Below, piece after piece: positions 1 through 9,658 of a DNA stretch of 64,000 nt. The translations under genes were made by a program, and so were the position numbers. This stretch comes from JAEZAA01 sp964514485 (GTDB taxonomy: Bacteria; Pseudomonadota; Gammaproteobacteria; Pseudomonadales; Oleiphilaceae), in the NCBI GenBank assembly GCA_964514485.1, contig CAZEWG010000001.1, positions 62,001 through 126,000 of the forward strand. Direction: 5' to 3'. Numbering within the stretch: position 1 is the stretch's first letter; every line of letters begins with the position of its first letter. The notes below the pieces were generated by a model, which had not been told where the DNA came from, made no database searches, and was given only the letters and a program-made list of their open reading frames with translations.

Positions 1-194
1 ACCACATCCAACCGGCCGTCCGTCGCGCTCAGCAACAGTTCCGTGAGTGCTCCCAGGCCCGGGCCAATTTCCACCAGGGCCTCACCAGGCTTGGGGTTGA
101 TGGCCCGGACAATCCGGGAGATGACTCCCTGGTCATGGAGGAAGTTTTGCCCAAACCGCTTACGGGCCTGGTGCATTAAGGGATGCTTAGCCAC
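1..194 (-). CDS. rsmA: 16S rRNA dimethyladenosine transferase RsmA/KsgA (N-terminal part)
   Basis: Only the first 64 or so codons lie in the window; the gene runs off the left edge. The product dimethylates two adjacent adenines near the 3' end of 16S rRNA using SAM. The visible N-terminus carries the family's ARKRFGQNFLHD segment and the SAM-binding GPGLGALTELL motif. The start chosen is GTG at 194, which has GAGGAG seven bases upstream and overlaps the end of pdxA by 8 bp; an ATG at 176 is the alternative. The order lptD-surA-pdxA-rsmA on one strand is the usual gammaproteobacterial operon. Confidence 0.93.
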   Translation of the reverse strand, partial: MAKHPLMHQARKRFGQNFLHDQGVISRIVRAINPKPGEALVEIGPGLGALTELLLSATDGRLDV

Positions 195-1206
195 GCTTGG
201 ACTCCTCGCGCCGGGCTTTCAATTGTTGCTCGGCCAACGCCATCTGACGGGCATAATCCAGCGCGGTCAGCAGACTGCCGCTTTCAGCCTGGCCGGTGCC
301 GGCCAGATCCAATGCGGTGCCATGGTCCACCGAGGTGCGGATGATGGGCAGCCCCAGGGTAATATTGGCGGCATGCCCAAACCCTTTGTACTTCAAAACG
401 GGTAATCCCTGGTCATGATACATGGCCAGCACGGCATCGGCCTGGTCGAGATATTTCGGGGTAAACAGGGTGTCCGCCGGCAGCGGCCCCAGCAGGTCCA
501 GGCCCTGCTCCCGTAGGCGCTTGAGCACCGGCTCGATCACGTCGATTTCCTCGCGCCCCATATGCCCGCCCTCGCCGGCATGAGGGTTGAGTCCAGCTAC
601 CAGAATGCGTGGTTGGGCGACGCCGAACTTCTGCTGCAAGTCCTTATGTAAAACCTGCAGCACCTCTTTCAGGACTTCCTGGGTCAAGGCTCCCGGCACT
701 CGGGCCAGCGGAAGATGGGTCGTCGCCAAAGCGACTTTCAAGCCTTCCGTCGCCAGCATCATCACCACTTTGGGAGTGGCGGTGATCTGCTCCAGAAATT
801 CGGTATGACCGGTGAAGGCAATCCCGGCATCATTGATGATGCCCTTATGCACGGGCGCCGTCACCATGGCGGCAAATTCGCCCGCCAAACAGCCGTTCAC
901 GGCCCGGCGCAAGGTATCGAGGACGTATTGGGCATTGCCCACATTCAGCTCGCCCGCCCGGGCCGGCACCCCCAGTTTTACGGGAACCACACAGAGTTGT
1001 CCCGGCTGGTCGGCCCGGGGCGCCTGCCGGGCGTCAAACCGGCGTAACTGCAGGGGCAAGCCCAGTTGTTGCGCCCGCTCCGTCAGCAGGTCCGGGTCGG
1101 CAATCACCACCCATTCCACATCGTCGGGACGCTGCATTTGGGCCAACTGAACACACAAGTCCGGGCCAATGCCCGCCGGCTCACCGGCTGTAATGGCTAA
1201 TCTCAT
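187..1206 (-). CDS. pdxA: 4-hydroxythreonine-4-phosphate dehydrogenase PdxA
   Basis: A 339-residue cytoplasmic enzyme that oxidises 4-phosphohydroxy-L-threonine with NAD(P) in the DXP-dependent route to pyridoxal phosphate. It starts with the family signature ITAGEPAGIGPDL and carries the metal-ligand histidines in TGHTEFL, NPHAGEGG and YHDQGLPVLK. The length is close to the E. coli enzyme (329 aa). The ATG lies 2 bp after the surA stop, so translation is probably coupled; its own 3' end overlaps rsmA. Nothing unusual was seen. Confidence 0.95.
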   Translation of the reverse strand: MRLAITAGEPAGIGPDLCVQLAQMQRPDDVEWVVIADPDLLTERAQQLGLPLQLRRFDARQAPRADQPGQLCVVPVKLGVPARAGELNVGNAQYVLDTLRRAVNGCLAGEFAAMVTAPVHKGIINDAGIAFTGHTEFLEQITATPKVVMMLATEGLKVALATTHLPLARVPGALTQEVLKEVLQVLHKDLQQKFGVAQPRILVAGLNPHAGEGGHMGREEIDVIEPVLKRLREQGLDLLGPLPADTLFTPKYLDQADAVLAMYHDQGLPVLKYKGFGHAANITLGLPIIRTSVDHGTALDLAGTGQAESGSLLTALDYARQMALAEQQLKARREESKRG

Positions 1207-1208
1207 GA

Positions 1209-2570
1209 TTATGCCTGCTCTTTGATTTCGACGTAGGCTTCCTCGCGAATCTCCCGTAACCAGCTTTCCAGCTCTTCCTCAAACTTGCGGCGGAACAGCA
1301 ACTGGCGGACCTGGGCTTCCTGCAACTGGACGCCAATATCTTGCTGGCGTCGCTCCAGCACTTCCAGAATGTGCCAGCCGAACTGGGTGCGAAACGGCTT
1401 GCTGACCTCGCCCAGGGCGCTGGCCATCATCACCTTCTCAAACTCCGGTACGGTATCGCCCGGGTTGAGCCAGTCCATTTCGCCGCCCGCGCTGGCCGAA
1501 GCCGGGTCATCGGAATAGGCCTTGGCCAGATCCGCGAAACTTTCGCCACCCTGGGTAATCCGTTTGTGCAACTGCCCAATCAACTGCTGGGCCTCATATT
1601 CGGAACGGATCTCGGTGGGCCGGATCAGAATATGCCGGGTACGGGACTGCTCCACGATTTGGCTCACCCCGCCCCGCTTATCCACCAGTTTGATCAAGTG
1701 AATCCCACTACCGGCGACAATGGGTTCAGCCACCTCGCCCACTTTCAGGCGGGGCGCCACTTCCACAAACAGGCTGGGCAACTGCTCGGCGCTACGCCAG
1801 CCCAGCGAGCCACCTTCCAACGCGGTTTGGGCATCGGAATGGGCCATCGCCAACTGCTGGAAATTAGCGCCTTGCTGTAACTGTTGATACAAGTCCCGGG
1901 CCTTGGCCTGGATCTCGGCCAGTTGCTCCTGGGTCGGCTGCTCCGGTGCCGCAATCAGAATATGCCCCAGCAGGTACTCTTCCGAGGTCTGCGACTTGCC
2001 TTCCGCGGACTGCAAATAAGCCTCCACTTCCGCATCGGAAATGGCAATCCGGGCTTCGACCCGGCGTTGCTGATAACGGCTCACGACCATCTCGCGGCGG
2101 ATCTGTTCACGGGCCTGGGCATAGGAAAGTCCTTCTTCCGCCAGAGCCTGCTGGAACTGATCCAGGGTCATGCCATTGCTTTCGGCGATCCGGGCCATGG
2201 TTTCGTTCAACTGGTTGTCGCTGATCCGAATCCCCGCCTGGGTGGCCCGCTGCAGCTGGATGCTTTCCATCACCAGCTGTTCCAGAACCCGTTTGCGCAA
2301 CACCTCCAGGTTGGGCGGAGGCATGTTCTGCTGACGCATTCGGTTGACGATCTGGATGGTGCGCTGATCCAGCTCCGACTGCATCACAATATCGTCATCC
2401 ACCACCGCCACGACGCGATCCAGGGGCTGAACATCGGCCTGGGTCACGGGTGCAACCAGCAAGGCCAGCAGCAACCCCAAACAGGCCCAAGCCCGGTGGA
2501 GTTGCTTAAGATTGAGAAGTCGCTGTGAAAAGTGCATGTGATTCCAACTAAATCTGTGGTTGATAATCAT
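1209..2570 (-). CDS. surA: Periplasmic chaperone / peptidyl-prolyl isomerase SurA
   Basis: SurA escorts unfolded outer-membrane proteins, LptD among them, through the periplasm. The 453-residue product has an N-terminal hydrophobic signal (about residues 25-45, ending in VTQA before DVQPLDRVVAVV), the SurA chaperone domain, two parvulin (PpiC) domains at roughly 200-300 and 310-410, and a C-terminal helix. The start at 2570 forms an ATGA overlap with the lptD stop, arguing for translational coupling. That start gives a long n-region; an internal ATG at 2537 would give a more typical signal peptide. Confidence 0.94.
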   Translation of the reverse strand: MIINHRFSWNHMHFSQRLLNLKQLHRAWACLGLLLALLVAPVTQADVQPLDRVVAVVDDDIVMQSELDQRTIQIVNRMRQQNMPPPNLEVLRKRVLEQLVMESIQLQRATQAGIRISDNQLNETMARIAESNGMTLDQFQQALAEEGLSYAQAREQIRREMVVSRYQQRRVEARIAISDAEVEAYLQSAEGKSQTSEEYLLGHILIAAPEQPTQEQLAEIQAKARDLYQQLQQGANFQQLAMAHSDAQTALEGGSLGWRSAEQLPSLFVEVAPRLKVGEVAEPIVAGSGIHLIKLVDKRGGVSQIVEQSRTRHILIRPTEIRSEYEAQQLIGQLHKRITQGGESFADLAKAYSDDPASASAGGEMDWLNPGDTVPEFEKVMMASALGEVSKPFRTQFGWHILEVLERRQQDIGVQLQEAQVRQLLFRRKFEEELESWLREIREEAYVEIKEQA

Positions 2571-5008
2571 GGCCCATAGAACGACGGCAGTCGCTCCTGG
2601 CCCACCAGGTATTGTTCCCGTGCCTCGTATCCGACGATGGCCTCACCCAGGTCAGAGCCGCTACCCGCCCCCAGGCCGGAGAGCCCCTTCAGGAAGAATC
2701 GGACAAAAATACTGCGATCAAGTTCGCTGGGCGCATTCACATCCGAATCATCCAGGTAACTTTGTGCCACTAGCTGCAGCCGCCAGCAGCAGCTCCGATA
2801 CTCAAGCCCCGCCAACGCCCCCACCGTTCGGTGGTTGGGCAAATTGAACAGCCAGCGGCCAATAAAGCTCAACTGATCGGTCAGAGGAAAGATCGTGGAC
2901 ACATCGGTCTGCTCCAGATAACCACTGGCCAGGGAGCGGCCATCACGATAGCTGCTGATATAACGATGGCTCACATTCAGCAGATAGGCGTAGTCGGGAC
3001 TGTGCAGACGTACCGTGGTGGCGCCCTGTTCGGTCCGTTGCTCGCGGGGGTCCCACAGGCCATCCACTTGAATATCCAGCAGGCGGGAGGGGCGCAGCAA
3101 CGCCTCGGCGGCCAGTACGGAGTCGCTCCGGGTCTCCTCGACGGGGCCACGCAAGCCAACGTGGCGGTCATCAAAGTAATAGACTTGCCCCAGACTGAAT
3201 CGAGCCCGCTCGATCCCGGTTTCCTGCTCGGTGAAACGGGTGGTGAGCCCCAGGGTCAGGCGGTTGTTATCACCCACCCGGTCACCACCGGAGAAACGGT
3301 CCTCCCGAAACAGCTGGCTGTAGCTGAAGGTGGATAAGGTGGTATCAAACAACGGATATTCGCTCTGATCCCGCTCCGGGGAATAGACATAAAACAGGCG
3401 CGGCTCCAGGGACTGATTCAGGCTTTTGCCCAGCACACTGAGGGAGCGGTCCAGATAAATCCCCGCATCCAGGGTATAGAAAGGCACGGTCCGATGCAGG
3501 GTATCCTCGGCCTCCGGCAGCTCATCCTCCAGCCAATAGGTGGTGTGATCCAGGCGTACCGCGGGCGTGAAATAACCCCAGACGGTCTGAAGCGGCAAGG
3601 CCAGCCGGGGATTGATACGCACCCGATTACCCTTGACCTGTTGCCTCGGCGTGAGCTTCTCATCGTTACGCCAGAAATAGGTGTATTCACTGAACAACTC
3701 GTATTCCAGGTCATCCGTCAGCCACAGCCCTTCAAAGGTCAGGGAGGGCAGGCGCATATAGGGCCGGTTCGCCGGGGCAATGACCGGATCGACGGTCTGA
3801 AAACCCTGCACCAGGGACTGCACCGCCCAGTTCTCGGTGGCATAGGTCAGCCGCCAGAATCGCTCCAGGTGGGTGTCATTGTTGATACGCAGATCCCGGG
3901 CCAGATCCGAGACATAGTCGTCATCGCTGACCGCATTGAAATCCAGCTCCGAGTACCAGTGATCACCCACGGTGATTTCGTTTTCGATATCCAGCCCCCA
4001 ACGCTGGGCACTGGAGCCCGGATATTCCTTGACGTACTCATCGTCGGAATCGATAAAACCGACCCGCACCTCGGTCTCGCTATATTCGTTGAGATGACGG
4101 CCTTCAAGCTCGGAATGCAGCCCCCGCCCATGGATATAGCTGGGCGTATAGGTGGCGTCATAGTTGGGTGCCAGGTTGAAGTAATAGGGCGTGCTCAAAA
4201 AGACACCGCGGCCCACGTTGGAGGTTCCCACCGATGGATAAAGAAAGCCACTCTTGCGGCGGTCATCAATGGGGAACGTCATATAGGGCACATAGAAGAC
4301 GGGGACATCCTCAACCCGCAGCACCGCATGATGGGCGGTGCCGAACCCTTCTTCCCGGTCCAGCAGAATCCGGCTGGCCTTCAACGACCAGTCCTCTTGG
4401 CGGGGCGGACAGGTGGTATAGATCCCGTCCTGAATCAGCACCTGTTCCGGCTGGGGTCGGGCAATCAGGCTGGCCTCGCCACGCAGTTCCAGGTCATGGA
4501 TCAGGTAACTGCCATTATTCAGCTCGAAATAACCAGTGCCGGCATCGTAGTTGGCACTATCTCCCGTCACCAGCAGGCTCGGGCCGCGCAACATGACCTT
4601 GTCAGTGACTTTGGCAAACTGGCGCGCCTCGTAATAGGTCGCCTGGGAGCCCGTCATCCAGTAGTTGCCTTGCTCCAGCTCGACCTGACCAGTCAGCTCC
4701 ACCACCCCGCCCTCGGGGCCAGTGACATAGCTGGAACGGTCGGCCCCGGCAAACACCGGCAATTCTTCTGAATCAGCCAAGAGCAGATCACGCCGGGGAA
4801 GCTGACCATCGCGCCCGTAGGAAGGCAGGACGTAACCGCCTCCACAATAGCTTGGAATCCGTGCCTGTTCCGCTTCAGTTAGCTGCGATCTGGGCCGCCA
4901 GTCAAGCCACGCGGCATCAACGGCGGGCTCCGCGGCAACGGGCCCGGCACAGACCACGGTGGTCAGCCCGATTAGAACTGCCTTTGTCTGAGCCTTACGT
5001 TGTCTCAT
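2567..5008 (-). CDS. lptD: LPS-assembly outer-membrane protein LptD
   Basis: LptD is the outer-membrane barrel that, with LptE, inserts lipopolysaccharide in the outer leaflet. The product (813 aa from the ATG at 5008) has a signal peptide ending in AGPVAA, a conserved N-terminal cysteine (YCGGGYV), an LptA/OstA-like beta-jellyroll and a long C-terminal barrel. Further cysteines in TTCPPRQ and SCCW are those expected to form the inter-domain disulfides. The frame stays open upstream to 5137, but those 43 residues place the signal peptide internally, so the shorter start is preferred. It heads the lptD-surA-pdxA-rsmA operon and is divergent from amgK. Confidence 0.93.
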   Translation of the reverse strand: MRQRKAQTKAVLIGLTTVVCAGPVAAEPAVDAAWLDWRPRSQLTEAEQARIPSYCGGGYVLPSYGRDGQLPRRDLLLADSEELPVFAGADRSSYVTGPEGGVVELTGQVELEQGNYWMTGSQATYYEARQFAKVTDKVMLRGPSLLVTGDSANYDAGTGYFELNNGSYLIHDLELRGEASLIARPQPEQVLIQDGIYTTCPPRQEDWSLKASRILLDREEGFGTAHHAVLRVEDVPVFYVPYMTFPIDDRRKSGFLYPSVGTSNVGRGVFLSTPYYFNLAPNYDATYTPSYIHGRGLHSELEGRHLNEYSETEVRVGFIDSDDEYVKEYPGSSAQRWGLDIENEITVGDHWYSELDFNAVSDDDYVSDLARDLRINNDTHLERFWRLTYATENWAVQSLVQGFQTVDPVIAPANRPYMRLPSLTFEGLWLTDDLEYELFSEYTYFWRNDEKLTPRQQVKGNRVRINPRLALPLQTVWGYFTPAVRLDHTTYWLEDELPEAEDTLHRTVPFYTLDAGIYLDRSLSVLGKSLNQSLEPRLFYVYSPERDQSEYPLFDTTLSTFSYSQLFREDRFSGGDRVGDNNRLTLGLTTRFTEQETGIERARFSLGQVYYFDDRHVGLRGPVEETRSDSVLAAEALLRPSRLLDIQVDGLWDPREQRTEQGATTVRLHSPDYAYLLNVSHRYISSYRDGRSLASGYLEQTDVSTIFPLTDQLSFIGRWLFNLPNHRTVGALAGLEYRSCCWRLQLVAQSYLDDSDVNAPSELDRSIFVRFFLKGLSGLGAGSGSDLGEAIVGYEAREQYLVGQERLPSFYGP

Positions 5009-5262
5009 TCCTATCGCTCTCAGTTCGCTCCCACGGATTTGATACGGCCTAGCTGAATCAGCCAGATTCACGAAAATGGCATGAATGATAAACCCTGGGA
5101 CAAATTGGCTCCACTGTTTCCGTGACTGGGACTCCACTTCGCTACTGGTTTCTCATCAGTTGGCGCGATTAACAGCCCGCTGCCGTTTGGCAGACTCTGC
5201 CGGCCCGCCCCTCTGTTAGCCACCCCGGACGCAGAGACCACCGGAACCCGGCACGAAGCCCC

Positions 5263-5291
5263 CTGACCGCCACGCCCGCTGGCGCTATACT
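5263..5291 (+). promoter_or_regulatory. Sigma-70-type promoter for amgK-murU
   Basis: CTGACC at 5263-5268 and TATACT at 5286-5291 are separated by exactly 17 bp. This puts a start site near 5298 and a leader of about 30 nt before the amgK start. It is the best promoter-like pair in the 321-bp lptD/amgK intergenic region. No equally clear promoter for lptD was found on the other strand. Confidence 0.6.
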
Positions 5292-5329
5292 TGAGCATTC
5301 ACCTTCACCGTTGCCATGATGCCAAATCC

Positions 5330-6358
5330 ATGATGCCGTCCTCTCAAGATACCCGTTTGCAAGCCTTGACCCAGTGGCTCCACCAGGTCATTACCCCCAA
5401 CACCGACCTGCAAATTCGCACCCTGTCGGGTGACGCCAGCTTTCGTCGCTATTTCCGCGCCCAGCGCGGCAACCAGACTTGGGTGGTGATGGATGCCCCC
5501 CCGGATAAAGAAGACTGCCGGCCATTCTGCGCCATTGCCCAAGCCTGGCGGGCCTGTGGCGTGCGTGTCCCCGAAGTGATCGCCCAGGATCTGGAGCAGG
5601 GCTTTCTGCTGCTCTCGGACTTCGGCGACGACCTGCTGCTGGGCCTGCTGAATCAGGATAATGCCGACACCATTTACCGTCGGGCCATTGACCATCTGTT
5701 GCTCATCCAGGACTGCCCCTCCCCTGCCGATCATCCATTGCCGCCCTACGACCGCGCCCTGCTGGCCCGGGAGATGGAGTTGTTTCGCGACTGGCTGGTG
5801 GGGCAGAAGCTGGGCCTTCAGCTCAGCGACAGCGAACATCAAGTGCTGGACCAGGCCTTCGAGGCCCTGATCCAGAATGCGCTGGCCCAACCCCGGGTTA
5901 CGGTGCACCGGGATTACCACTCCCGTAACCTGCTCCTGGCGGACAACCAAATTGCCGTGCTGGATTTCCAGGATGCAGTAAACGGTCCCTACACCTATGA
6001 CCTGGTGTCGCTGCTGCGGGACTGCTATATCCGCTGGCCGTTAGAGCAGGTGCGCAGTTGGGCCCTGTATTACCACCGCCTGGCGGGCGTGCACGGTATC
6101 AGCCAGGAATCTGAAGAACAGTTTCTGCGCTGGTTCGACCTGATGGGCGTGCAGCGCCACCTTAAAGCCTCCGGCATCTTCGCCCGCCTGTCCATTCGCG
6201 ACGGCAAGCATGGCTACCTGAACGATATTCCCCGCACGGTGGGCTATATCGACCAGGTCCTGGCAGGCTATCCGGAGTTTGCGAGCCTGCACCAGTGGCT
6301 CCAGGCGCGCGTACTGCCGGCGATCGAACAGCAGATCGGCACCGGACAAGACTCATGA
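5330..6358 (+). CDS. amgK: N-acetylmuramate/N-acetylglucosamine kinase AmgK
   Basis: AmgK phosphorylates the anomeric hydroxyl of MurNAc in the murein-recycling bypass that regenerates UDP-MurNAc without de novo synthesis. The protein belongs to the aminoglycoside-phosphotransferase fold: catalytic loop HRDYHSRN and metal-binding DFQDAVNGP are both intact. The start at 5330 (342 aa) is chosen because it follows the promoter by about 32 nt; no strong Shine-Dalgarno is visible and ATG 5333 is equally possible. It overlaps murU by ATGA. The amgK-murU pair divergent from lptD is the Pseudomonas arrangement. Confidence 0.88.
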   Translation: MMPSSQDTRLQALTQWLHQVITPNTDLQIRTLSGDASFRRYFRAQRGNQTWVVMDAPPDKEDCRPFCAIAQAWRACGVRVPEVIAQDLEQGFLLLSDFGDDLLLGLLNQDNADTIYRRAIDHLLLIQDCPSPADHPLPPYDRALLAREMELFRDWLVGQKLGLQLSDSEHQVLDQAFEALIQNALAQPRVTVHRDYHSRNLLLADNQIAVLDFQDAVNGPYTYDLVSLLRDCYIRWPLEQVRSWALYYHRLAGVHGISQESEEQFLRWFDLMGVQRHLKASGIFARLSIRDGKHGYLNDIPRTVGYIDQVLAGYPEFASLHQWLQARVLPAIEQQIGTGQDS

Positions 6359-7047
6359 AAGCCATGATTCTCGCCGCCGGGCTCGGCACCCGCATGCGGC
6401 CACTGACCAACCACACGCCCAAACCCCTGCTGCAAGTGGGCGGCAAGCCCCTGCTGCAATACCACATCGAGAATCTGGTGCGGGCCGGTTATCGGGACAT
6501 AGTGATCAATCACGCCTGGCTGGGTCAGCAAATCGAGGACTTTGGCGGCGACGGCAGCCGGTTTGGTGCCCGCCTCCGCTACTCTGCCGAGGAAGCGCCC
6601 CTGGAAACGGCCGGGGGCATTTTGAAAGCTCTCCCCCTTCTCACGGAAGAGGACGATTGCTTCGTGGTGGTCAATGGAGATGTCTGGTGCGATTACAACC
6701 TGGGCCACCTGCGTCACCCGAGGGGGCTGGCGCACCTGGTGCTGGTGGACAATCCGCCACAGCACCCCCAGGGAGACTTTCACCTGACGGCCGATGGCCA
6801 GGTGCATCATACCCAGGAGCCCCGGCTGACTTTCAGTGGCATCAGCTGCCTGCATAAAGACCTGCTGGCCGGCTACCCGAGCGGACAGCCCCTGGCACTC
6901 GCCCCCCTGCTGCGCCAAGCGATGGATCGCGGACAAGTTTCTGGCGAGCACTACCGGGGGCACTGGTTCGATATTGGCACCCCGCAACGGCTACAGGCGC
7001 TGGACCAGGCGCTACGGGCGGGAACGCTCGGTTCCCCACCGGCTTAG
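6355..7047 (+). CDS. murU: N-acetylmuramate-1-phosphate uridylyltransferase MurU
   Basis: A 230-residue nucleotidyltransferase that takes the AmgK product to UDP-MurNAc. The N-terminus MKAMILAAGLGTRMRPLT is the sugar-nucleotidyltransferase signature (GxGTRxxPLT), followed by the substrate-site segment PKPLLQVGGKPLL and the metal-binding VVNGDVW. The start is fixed by the 4-bp ATGA overlap with amgK. The 3' end is 5 bp from the convergent DUF3530 gene. Confidence 0.9.
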   Translation: MKAMILAAGLGTRMRPLTNHTPKPLLQVGGKPLLQYHIENLVRAGYRDIVINHAWLGQQIEDFGGDGSRFGARLRYSAEEAPLETAGGILKALPLLTEEDDCFVVVNGDVWCDYNLGHLRHPRGLAHLVLVDNPPQHPQGDFHLTADGQVHHTQEPRLTFSGISCLHKDLLAGYPSGQPLALAPLLRQAMDRGQVSGEHYRGHWFDIGTPQRLQALDQALRAGTLGSPPA

Positions 7048-7052
7048 CGGTT

Positions 7053-8099
7053 TTACTTTTGCTCCCCGGCCAAACGGGCTTTCAGCCAGGTATGCAGTCG
7101 CTGCACCAACAACTGATCCTGTTGGGCGGAACCATTTAAGTGAAGCGGCAGACGGATCTGCTCATACTGGGTCATGCCCAGCCGTCGGGCGCTACCCAAA
7201 CGCTCCCGGGCAAGAGCCGTCTGTCGGGGATCGGAACTGTCCACCACATCCAACAGGCGGGGATAGGGCGGCTTGCCGAACAGCCGAGCAAGATCAGCCT
7301 GCTCGGCCAGGGACAGACGGGGATTAATCCACACCAACGTCAGGTCCCGTCCGGCCCTCAGCTCCGGATATTGGGCCAGATGCAGCGCCGTCAAGCGGGC
7401 ACTCTCTCCAATCCCCACCACCACCAGCTCGTCGCCCACCACCTGACGCAAATAAGCAATGCCAGCTCCCAGCCTGCGCAGCACCTGCTCTTCAAACACC
7501 ATCATCGGGGTCCGCACCTGAGCCGACGGCGGCATTTCCTGTAACTGAATCATGGCGTCGCCCTCCGCGGGCAGCATCCCGGCCTCGGCGAGGCTCTCGG
7601 ATTCAGCGGTTGCCGACGGCTGGCCGGCATCTTCCTGCAAATAAAAGAGCTCGCCTTTATCAGGCAGCACCCGGGATGGCAATTCAGCCTCGGGCCGTTC
7701 CTGCAGGTTCAACGACAACGTCGACCAGCCATGTTGGGCCAGCCCCTGGCGCAGGGGCCGGATCAGTCGCGGCCAGTCACCATGTTGTCCCTCATCGTGT
7801 AGCAACACCACCCCGCCATAAGGCCGGGCGGTCTGGTGGGGCTGATACAAGGCATAAAACTCCTGCTCCCCCAAGGGCAGCCCAAGCTGCTGGGTGACCG
7901 GCAACTCTGACAACAGCGCCTGTAGCTGGGTGTGGCGCGGATCCAGTGCGGCGCGTTCCGCGGAAGGCCCGGAAACCTCGGCCTGCTCCACTCCCGCATC
8001 CACGGGCGACTCCTGGGCCCACACCTGGCACCCCAGCCCCCAACCTGCCGATAACGCCATAATTGTCTTGGCTATACCTGATTTACTACGCAACCCCAC
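7053..8099 (-). CDS. DUF3530 family exported protein (alpha/beta-hydrolase-like)
   Basis: A 348-residue protein with an N-terminal signal sequence (positive n-region, hydrophobic core, cleavage probable after QVWA). The body looks like the DUF3530 family, which has an alpha/beta-hydrolase fold: a strand-turn in GGVVLLHDEGQHGDWP and a nucleophile-elbow-like VVVGIGESARLTAL. The start is GTG 8099; ATG 8060 would shorten the n-region and remove the positive charges. The function is unknown; a lipase or esterase role would be a guess. It is divergent from rpe. Confidence 0.65.
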   Translation of the reverse strand: MGLRSKSGIAKTIMALSAGWGLGCQVWAQESPVDAGVEQAEVSGPSAERAALDPRHTQLQALLSELPVTQQLGLPLGEQEFYALYQPHQTARPYGGVVLLHDEGQHGDWPRLIRPLRQGLAQHGWSTLSLNLQERPEAELPSRVLPDKGELFYLQEDAGQPSATAESESLAEAGMLPAEGDAMIQLQEMPPSAQVRTPMMVFEEQVLRRLGAGIAYLRQVVGDELVVVGIGESARLTALHLAQYPELRAGRDLTLVWINPRLSLAEQADLARLFGKPPYPRLLDVVDSSDPRQTALARERLGSARRLGMTQYEQIRLPLHLNGSAQQDQLLVQRLHTWLKARLAGEQK

Positions 8100-8228
8100 G
8101 GAAGTCTCGCCCTTCGCTTGTCAGTTTCGATAGAATAGTCGACTTTATCAGCACATTCAGAAACCGGCTGTAAAATCCACCCACACTCTGCCAGGCTTTG
8201 ACAGTCGTTTTTCCTTCGGAGCATCAGT

Positions 8229-8906
8229 ATGAATCAAGCCGTCATTGCCCCCTCGATCCTGTCTGCCGATTTTGCCCGCCTCGGCGAGGAAGTTGAAAAT
8301 GTCCTGGCGGCAGGGGCGGACTTTGTTCACTTCGATGTGATGGACAACCATTACGTGCCCAACCTCACCATCGGCCCCATGGTGTGCACCGCCCTGCGCA
8401 AGTATGGCATCACCGCGCCCATTGATGTGCACCTGATGGTACAGCCCGTGGACGACCTGATCCGCATGTTCATCGACGCCGGCGCCACCTACATCACCTT
8501 CCACCCGGAAGCCTCCAATCATATTGACCGCTCTCTCCAGCTGATCCGGGACGGCGGCTGCAAAGCCGGCCTGGTGTTCAACCCCGCCACGCCGCTGCAT
8601 TATATGGACTATGTCATGGATAAGCTGGACATGGTGCTGCTGATGTCGGTAAACCCGGGCTTTGGTGGCCAGAAGTTTATTCCCGGAACCCTCGACAAGC
8701 TCAGACAGGCCCGCGCCAAAATCGATGCCAGCGGGCGTCCGATCCGACTGGAAATCGACGGCGGCGTCAATATCCAGAATATCCGGGAAATCGCCGAGGC
8801 CGGTGCCGACACCTTCGTGGCCGGCTCCGCCATCTTCAACACCGACGATTATCAGGCCACCATTGCCGCCATGCGCGAGCAGTTAGCCCTGGCCCGTTCT
8901 ATTTAA
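8229..8906 (+). CDS. rpe: Ribulose-phosphate 3-epimerase
   Basis: Interconverts D-ribulose-5-P and D-xylulose-5-P in the pentose phosphate pathway. The 225-residue TIM barrel shows all family motifs in order: SILSADFARLG, HFDVMDNHYVPN (metal His/Asp), DVHLMV, ITFHPEA, SVNPGFGGQKF and EIDGGVN, ending with the phosphate-site GSAIF. CGGAG precedes the ATG. It is followed after 3 bp by gph and then trpE, the same order as in Pseudomonas. Confidence 0.96.
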   Translation: MNQAVIAPSILSADFARLGEEVENVLAAGADFVHFDVMDNHYVPNLTIGPMVCTALRKYGITAPIDVHLMVQPVDDLIRMFIDAGATYITFHPEASNHIDRSLQLIRDGGCKAGLVFNPATPLHYMDYVMDKLDMVLLMSVNPGFGGQKFIPGTLDKLRQARAKIDASGRPIRLEIDGGVNIQNIREIAEAGADTFVAGSAIFNTDDYQATIAAMREQLALARSI

Positions 8907-8909
8907 GCC

Positions 8910-9602
8910 ATGGCTGAGATTTCCCGAATCTGTCACGGCGAGCGGCCCCAACTGGTGCTGTTTGATCTGGACGGCACCCTGATCGACAGCGTGCCTGATC
9001 TCGCCGATGCGGTAGACAACATGCTCCTCGCCCACCAGCTCACCGCTGCTGGCGAGGAGCGGGTACGCCATTGGGTGGGTAATGGCTCCCAGATGCTGGT
9101 TCGCCGCGCGCTGGCCTGGGCCACCGCCCTCCCGGACCCAGACCAGCTAGAGACCAAGCTCTTGGCCCGGGGCCATCAGGATTTTCTCGCCGCCTACCGC
9201 GCCAGTTTCCACCAGCGCACCCAACTGTATCCGGGGGTGCGGGATTGTCTGGAGTGGCTCCACCAGCAAGGGATTCCCATGGGCCTGGTCACCAATAAGC
9301 CCGAACAGTTCGTGGCCCCCCTCCTGGAACATTTCGGCCTGGCTCAGTATTTTGGTTTAAGTTTGGGTGGCGATTCGCTGCCCCGCAAAAAGCCGGACCC
9401 TTTGCCGCTGCTTTATAGTTGTGAGCATTTCAAGGTCAGGCCCGAGCAGGCGTTAATGGTGGGGGATTCCCGTAACGACGTCCTCGCCGCCCAGGCCTGT
9501 CAGATGCCGGTGGTCTGTGTCAGTTACGGCTATAACCATGGCGAACCCATCCAGGCCGCCCAGCCCGACCGGGTTATTGATTCACTGACAGAGCTCCTGT
9601 AA
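8910..9602 (+). CDS. gph: Phosphoglycolate phosphatase Gph
   Basis: A 230-residue HAD-superfamily phosphatase that removes 2-phosphoglycolate, mainly a by-product of DNA repair. HAD motif I is LFDLDGTLIDS, motif II the Thr in LVTNKPE, motif III the Lys in RKKPDP and motif IV VGDSRNDV. It lies 3 bp after rpe and is surely co-transcribed with it. Some HAD enzymes of this branch dephosphorylate other small phosphates, so the substrate is by family and neighbourhood. Confidence 0.92.
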   Translation: MAEISRICHGERPQLVLFDLDGTLIDSVPDLADAVDNMLLAHQLTAAGEERVRHWVGNGSQMLVRRALAWATALPDPDQLETKLLARGHQDFLAAYRASFHQRTQLYPGVRDCLEWLHQQGIPMGLVTNKPEQFVAPLLEHFGLAQYFGLSLGGDSLPRKKPDPLPLLYSCEHFKVRPEQALMVGDSRNDVLAAQACQMPVVCVSYGYNHGEPIQAAQPDRVIDSLTELL

Positions 9603-9658
9603 CCTAACTGGTTGTGTGGCCACGACTAAACATCACTCTCGTTTCGACACCCGAACGG

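Noticed and set aside
2567..5137. Longer LptD starting at 5137
   Set aside because: It would bury the signal peptide after 43 residues; ATG 5008 starts directly at it.
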